Assembly: GCA_041396965.1 (NCBI GenBank)
Contig: JAWKXN010000002.1
Coordinates: forward strand, 1-64,000
Direction of reading: 5' to 3'
DNA: 64,000 nucleotides
Source of the DNA: Rickettsiales bacterium
GTDB lineage: Bacteria; Pseudomonadota; Alphaproteobacteria; Rickettsiales; SXRF01
Part shown: in pieces, positions 59,936 to 64,000 of the stretch
Numbering within the stretch: position 1 is the first letter of the stretch
Layout of the letters: every line of letters begins with the position of its first letter
Program-made: the position numbers and the translations under genes
The notes under the pieces: model-generated
What the model was told of the DNA's origin: nothing
What the model saw: the letters and a program-made list of their open reading frames with translations, nothing else
Databases searched by the model: none

Positions 59936-60773
59936 AAACTTCCGCCAGACGACAAAATTCCTCTACCGTTAAATTTTCCGCTCTTAACGTTCCATCTATT
60001 CCTGAATTTTCCAGCAACGCCGCTGCGTTAATCCCTAGATCTTTAAGCGATGAGCGTAACATTTTCCGTCTTTTACCAAAAGCTGTCGCAAGTATTTTCT
60101 CAAGAATGTTTTTAGTAACTGTAGAAACTGGTTTTTCTTTAGGCAAAATAGTTACGACAGCGGAATTAACTTTAGGGGGCGGGACAAAAAACTCCGGTCT
60201 TAGCTGAAAATCATAATAGCTATCACATAAAAATGAGGTTAACACAGATAGTCTACCATATTCATTGTCATCTGGTGTAGCGACCACCCTTTTAGCCACC
60301 TCATCCTGAAACATCAAAGTAAGCGATTCATATGAATTATCTCTGCCATTTCTATAAATATCATCAAACCATTTTATTAATAACTGACTCGCCACATTAT
60401 AAGGAAGATTAGCGACGATCTTGCGTGGCGCTGGCACAATATCTATCAAATCAACTTTAAGAGCATCTTCTGAAATGATATGCAGCCTACCATCAACAAA
60501 AAACTCGGATAATTCTTCCATTATCCGCACGCAACGCTCATCTTTCTCGACCACCGTAACACTTAATGCCTCCGACGCGAGCAATAGCCTAGTAAGCCCT
60601 CCCGGTCCTGAGCCTATCTCAATTACGTTTATTCCTTTTAGACTACCAGCGCTAGCGACTACTTTCGTAAGTATCATCTCATCAAGCAAAAAATGCTGTC
60701 CAAGCGACTTACGGGTAAACAAACTATGTTTTTTAATAACCTCTTCAAGAGAGGGAAGTTTTTCACTTACCAT
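59916..60773 (-). CDS. rsmA: 16S rRNA dimethyladenosine transferase RsmA/KsgA
   Basis: Dimethylates two adenosines at the 3' end of 16S rRNA. 285 residues: SLGQHFLLDE, SAM motif VIEIGSGPGGLTRLLL, and NLPYNVASQLL as motif IV. Normal length. It starts where the patatin gene ends, on the same strand. Confidence 0.96.
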   Translation of the reverse strand: MVSEKLPSLEEVIKKHSLFTRKSLGQHFLLDEMILTKVVASAGSLKGINVIEIGSGPGGLTRLLLASEALSVTVVEKDERCVRIMEELSEFFVDGRLHIISEDALKVDLIDIVPAPRKIVANLPYNVASQLLIKWFDDIYRNGRDNSYESLTLMFQDEVAKRVVATPDDNEYGRLSVLTSFLCDSYYDFQLRPEFFVPPPKVNSAVVTILPKEKPVSTVTKNILEKILATAFGKRRKMLRSSLKDLGINAAALLENSGIDGTLRAENLTVEEFCRLAEVYESIVT

Positions 60774-61910
60774 TTAACCAGCTTTTCTTACGGCTTTCTT
60801 CTTCTCAGCACTACTGACCTTACCGGCATCTACCTTCTTATGAACTTTCTCGGTAATATTTTCCTTATCATTTCCAGTACAACCACATAAAAATGTATCA
60901 CGAATATTAAGCGTAGATTTTTTACCGACATCATTCCAGTTTTTTCTAAGCCAATCATCAGCAGCGTCATAACCTATCTTATGCAGATAACGGAAAAAAT
61001 CCAAATCAGCGTTCATTTTGCTAGAAGCGTTTAGTTTCTTCATTTCTTCTGGTGGAAAAATCACATGCATTCTTACGTCTTTATACTCATCAGCCGATAA
61101 TTTTCCACGTCTTATGAGACGTGATACAAAATCAATAGCACGCATCTCTGCGCTAAGACTAGAGTTAAAATTAATCTCATTTACCCTGTCTATAATCTCA
61201 TAAGCAGTACGTGGAGTTTCTTCCCTAAATAATGGGTTTATCTGTACCAATAATACATCATCACTAGATGTATTATAAATAAGCGGCCATATAACAGGAT
61301 TGCCCATATAGCCACCATCCCAATATTCCTCTCCATCAATTTCTACGGCCTTAAAAAGGAAAGGGATACAAGCTGACGCCATAATAACATCTATATTAAT
61401 TTCCTTATTATCAAACACCCTAACCTGTCCACTTTTCACATGTGTAGTAGCTATATAAAGCTTTATATCCTTACATGAGGTTACCAAATCAAAATCTACC
61501 ATATCCTCAACCACCCCTCTAAGTGGGTTATAATCAAAAGGATTCAGATCATAGGGTGAGAATAGTCTGCTTAATAAATCAAAAAAATGATAGGTGGGCG
61601 ATAAGTCCATATTCCATCCAGTTAAAAACCGATCAAATGGATTCTTATGTAAAGGACTATAAGCACCCACCTCACCAATTTTTTTCCAAAATTTTTCAAG
61701 TGCTTCTTTGGCTCCGATATTCTTGCCTTTATTATACCCCGACACTAAAATCGCGGCATTCATCGCTCCAGCGCTGGTACCACTTACACCATCTATTATA
61801 AAATTATCTTCCTCAAGCAACCTATCTAAGGTTCCCCAGCTATACGCGCCATGCGCTCCACCACCTTGTAAAGCTAGGTTAATCTTCTTTTTTTCATTAC
61901 TTATTACCAC
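60774..61910 (-). CDS. Patatin-like phospholipase
   Basis: 378 residues with the patatin set: oxyanion loop LALQGGGAHGAYSWG, nucleophile GTSAG with Ser46, and catalytic DGG with Asp198 (YWDGGYMGNP). The C-terminal 60 residues are Lys-rich and low in complexity. GTG start with GGAGG 5 nt upstream. Such enzymes hydrolyse lipid acyl chains and can be effectors or storage-lipid enzymes; no export signal is visible. Confidence 0.88.
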   Translation of the reverse strand: MVISNEKKKINLALQGGGAHGAYSWGTLDRLLEEDNFIIDGVSGTSAGAMNAAILVSGYNKGKNIGAKEALEKFWKKIGEVGAYSPLHKNPFDRFLTGWNMDLSPTYHFFDLLSRLFSPYDLNPFDYNPLRGVVEDMVDFDLVTSCKDIKLYIATTHVKSGQVRVFDNKEINIDVIMASACIPFLFKAVEIDGEEYWDGGYMGNPVIWPLIYNTSSDDVLLVQINPLFREETPRTAYEIIDRVNEINFNSSLSAEMRAIDFVSRLIRRGKLSADEYKDVRMHVIFPPEEMKKLNASSKMNADLDFFRYLHKIGYDAADDWLRKNWNDVGKKSTLNIRDTFLCGCTGNDKENITEKVHKKVDAGKVSSAEKKKAVRKAG

Positions 61911-62048
61911 TGCCTCCTCCTTCCATTAAGTCATTATATAGTCTTTTTAGTTTATTTTTATACAAAGTAAACCAATTGAGCAAACTAGCCAACTTGTAGA
62001 AAACCACACGAGGCGAAGTTTAACAATGTATAAAATAAAATCAAATTA

Positions 62049-63449
62049 CTATACTTTATTAAAACGCATACACACCTTAAGTCCGGGATTATTATCCGAG
62101 AATATAATTTCTATATTATGTATACTAGCAACCGTCGCGACCATACTAAGTCCTAAACCATTCCCCCTAGTATTCCTACTCTGTTCTAAACGGAAAAATT
62201 TTTCAAACACTTTATCTCTGCTGTCTTTTGGAATACCTATACCATTATCCGCTATTATTATATCAACGTAACTATCCTTACGTTCGTAATATATTTCTAT
62301 CATTCCACCTTCAGGTGTAAACTTAATAGCGTTATCAATAAGATTAGCGAAGGCTTGCTCTAATAATTTTCTTTCACCATTTATTATAATTTCACTATCT
62401 ATCTTGTTAATAATCTCAATGTTTTTATCAAGCGCGTAAGGCTCGTAAAACTCCACCATATTGCCAATAACAACCTGTAAATTACATGACTTAAAATCAT
62501 GAAATTCTCTGTTAGCCTCTAATTCTGATATTTTAAGTATAGCATTAAAAGTAGCTATCAATTCCTGTATGTCATAGATATTTTTCTCCAACAACTCACG
62601 AGCCGGATTACCCTCATCAATTTTACGCAAACCATTTTCTAACCTACCGATAATACGATTAAGAGGACTACGCAAATCATGAGCTATGTTATTGGCGAAT
62701 TCACTAAGTGACTTGAGCAGACCTTCTATCCTATCAAGCATATTATTAAGATTATACGACAACCCATCAAACTCATCTCCACCTTTAGTAAAAGGAATCC
62801 GAGTACTAAGCGCGCCATGCATTATAGTATAGGTAGAACGGTTAATTACGTTAATCCTGCGCATTACACTACGGGTTATTACCATAGCACCAATAAACGC
62901 CATAATCATGGTCACAAGCAAACTCGCCCAAAAAGTCTGCGCTATAATATATTCTATTTTTTCAGTATCCTGAAGAGTTTTCCCTACCAATATCTTCCGC
63001 CATTTTGAAAGTGGAACGGTAACAGCCTTTACTTTAATATTCTTTTGTTTATATGGAGCGCTTTCAATATAAAAACTTACCCAATTACCTTTATCAAAAG
63101 GCTTCTCAACTATCGCCTCGTCCGGCCATCTATCCAGATTACCACCAAGCTTTTTATTATCTCTATTAACCAATATATATATTTCGCTGCCATTATTGTC
63201 TTCTTCAACTAACTCTTTAATCCTTGCCTCAAGTCCTTTAGAGCCACTTTTACTATATTCTCTGGCAAGATAAGTGTACTGCGTGCGCACGGAATCACTT
63301 ATCTGCTCTCGCACATAACGCATTGCATAGCTATAGATAAAACCAAAAAGAATTATTATGGAAAGACTGAACATCCCCACATAGACAAGAGCTAGGCGGA
63401 AAGTAAAAGTTTTAGCGATATTTGAGTAACGTAATCTCATGATATCCAT
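62049..63449 (-). CDS. HAMP-type sensor histidine kinase, orphan
   Basis: 466 residues: membrane helix 1 (about 18-40), extracytoplasmic sensor (about 41-170), helix 2 (about 171-192), HAMP (about 193-245), HisKA with His257 (AHDLRSPLN), and an ATPase domain (NLIDNAIKF, DNGIGI, GNGLGLSM). No response regulator is adjacent. A second ATG 9 nt later is possible. Confidence 0.92.
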   Translation of the reverse strand: MDIMRLRYSNIAKTFTFRLALVYVGMFSLSIIILFGFIYSYAMRYVREQISDSVRTQYTYLAREYSKSGSKGLEARIKELVEEDNNGSEIYILVNRDNKKLGGNLDRWPDEAIVEKPFDKGNWVSFYIESAPYKQKNIKVKAVTVPLSKWRKILVGKTLQDTEKIEYIIAQTFWASLLVTMIMAFIGAMVITRSVMRRINVINRSTYTIMHGALSTRIPFTKGGDEFDGLSYNLNNMLDRIEGLLKSLSEFANNIAHDLRSPLNRIIGRLENGLRKIDEGNPARELLEKNIYDIQELIATFNAILKISELEANREFHDFKSCNLQVVIGNMVEFYEPYALDKNIEIINKIDSEIIINGERKLLEQAFANLIDNAIKFTPEGGMIEIYYERKDSYVDIIIADNGIGIPKDSRDKVFEKFFRLEQSRNTRGNGLGLSMVATVASIHNIEIIFSDNNPGLKVCMRFNKV

Positions 63450-63548
63450 TATACACAGTCACTCAATTTTTATACAACGCTAAAACACCTATAGACTTAA
63501 GCTAATTTTCTATAGCCCATTGCCTGTATACATGCCAATCCTAATAAA

Positions 63549-64000
63549 CTAAAATTGGTCTCTATCACCTAACATTGACGTATCATGTGGTTTCTTAGCT
63601 GACATAGCGACTCCCATCTCATACTGCTTAATAACAAGACGTAAATTAGCCGGATTATCAGCTTCAGCAAGAGCTATCTGCTCTGTGATTAATCCTCCAG
63701 TATATAAAGAAAATAAAGCCTGCTCAAATGTCTGCATTCCAACGTCACGTCCTCTTTCTATATGCTCGCGTATCTCTTTTATCCTACCTTCTGCTATCAG
63801 GTCACGAATGATACCATCATTTAGCATTATCTCAGAAACCGCGTGCCTACCACCTTCCTTTCCCGCGACCAAGCGCTGAGAAAAAATAGCTTTAATATTA
63901 ACAGACAAATTAAGAAGTATCTGTTTATGTTTTTCCTCAGGAAAAAAATTGATGATCCGTTCTATTGCTTGATTAGCGTTGTTAGCATGTAAAGTAGCCA
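63549..64000 (-). CDS. Type IV pilus retraction ATPase PilT/PilU, C-terminal part (cut by window)
   Basis: The gene runs in from the window edge; 149 complete codons plus the stop are visible. They read ATLHANNANQAIERIINFFP, then the walls LSVNIKAIFSQRLV, EIMLNDGIIRDLI and GMQTFEQALFSLYTGGLI. This is the C-terminal domain of PilT/PilU. The tail with KPHDTSMLGD is closer to PilU. With the secretin at 4 kb it indicates a type IV pilus or related system, but the genes are not clustered. Confidence 0.9.
   Translation of the reverse strand, partial: ATLHANNANQAIERIINFFPEEKHKQILLNLSVNIKAIFSQRLVAGKEGGRHAVSEIMLNDGIIRDLIAEGRIKEIREHIERGRDVGMQTFEQALFSLYTGGLITEQIALAEADNPANLRLVIKQYEMGVAMSAKKPHDTSMLGDRDQF

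Noticed and set aside
60774..61910. Patatin as part of a CBASS-type anti-phage system
   Set aside because: No nucleotide cyclase or other defence gene is nearby; the neighbours are rsmA and a histidine kinase.
1..64000. CRISPR arrays, tRNA or rRNA genes, prophage
   Set aside because: Gaps between genes were read on both strands; no regularly spaced repeats, no T-loop-like tRNA ends and no phage structural genes were seen.

Overview
This window is a dense, AT-rich stretch of a chromosome from a free-living or facultative alphaproteobacterium. The placement rests on gene content and order: flgB-flgC-fliE-fliQ; mdh-sucC-sucD-sucA; hemD-mitofilin-hemY with a zinc-ribbon HemY; pdxJ-acpS; obgE-proB; hisB-DUF2628-hisH-hisA-hisF-hisE-HIT; ctaG-ctaE-DUF983; frataxin; an intracellular PHB depolymerase. 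Biosynthesis of histidine, arginine, pyrimidine, proline, pantothenate, pyridoxal and haem is partly present, so this is not a strongly reduced obligate symbiont. I cannot fix the order. The AT-rich composition, in-frame palindromic insertion and small orphan proteins recall Rickettsiales/Holosporales/Micavibrio-like lineages, but that is inference.

Layout. 1-2.2 kb: a Phd-type antitoxin with its operator, then a flagellar cluster on the minus strand. 2.3-3.7 kb: an orphan gene with its own promoter and terminator beside a truncated-looking TM-PAS sensor. 4-9.2 kb: type IV pilus/type II-like secretin, ABC-2 permease, a TPR-like protein, YgfZ, YqgE. 9.2-11.4 kb: ABC exporter overlapping frataxin. 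11.6-19 kb: PhaZ, CarA, an orphan gene, CarB, GreA. 19.0-20.04 kb: a complete IS256-type element inserted into the 3' end of metF. 21-22.6 kb: MlaA and MlaC. 22.8-30.1 kb: TCA genes mdh-sucCD-sucA, interrupted by a HicAB module and an orphan gene containing an (AG)n tract. 30-36.4 kb: orphan genes, PrfC, a lipoprotein, ObgE, ProB and a second HicAB module. 36.4-40.6 kb: pdxJ, acpS, hemD, mitofilin, hemY. 40.6-43 kb: PanB and a histidine kinase. 43.1-50.2 kb: rpmH-rnpA-yidD-yidC-engB, argB, a membrane protein, and MlaE/MlaF. 50.2-56.9 kb: EF-hand protein and the histidine operon, which also carries GST, GNAT, RDD and HIT genes. 57-64 kb: a BASS-type transporter, CtaG, CtaE, DUF983, RsmA, patatin, a histidine kinase and a PilT/PilU ATPase cut by the window edge.

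How the genes connect. The envelope lipid-transport (Mla) system is split over two loci, and type IV pilus parts (secretin, retraction ATPase) lie at opposite ends. Fe-S maintenance genes (YgfZ, CyaY) sit near each other. Selfish or regulatory DNA is concentrated at gene borders: three toxin-antitoxin loci, one IS, dispersed 7-bp repeats that also occur inside carA and carB, a palindrome inserted in frame in hisF, and five orphan genes at the edges of housekeeping genes. I found no CRISPR array, rRNA, tRNA or prophage. No single locus is clearly a new defence or secretion system. The strongest novelty candidates are the possible phase-variable (AG)n gene, the RDD protein with six ~20-residue repeats, the coding-region heptamer repeats and the in-frame hisF palindrome.
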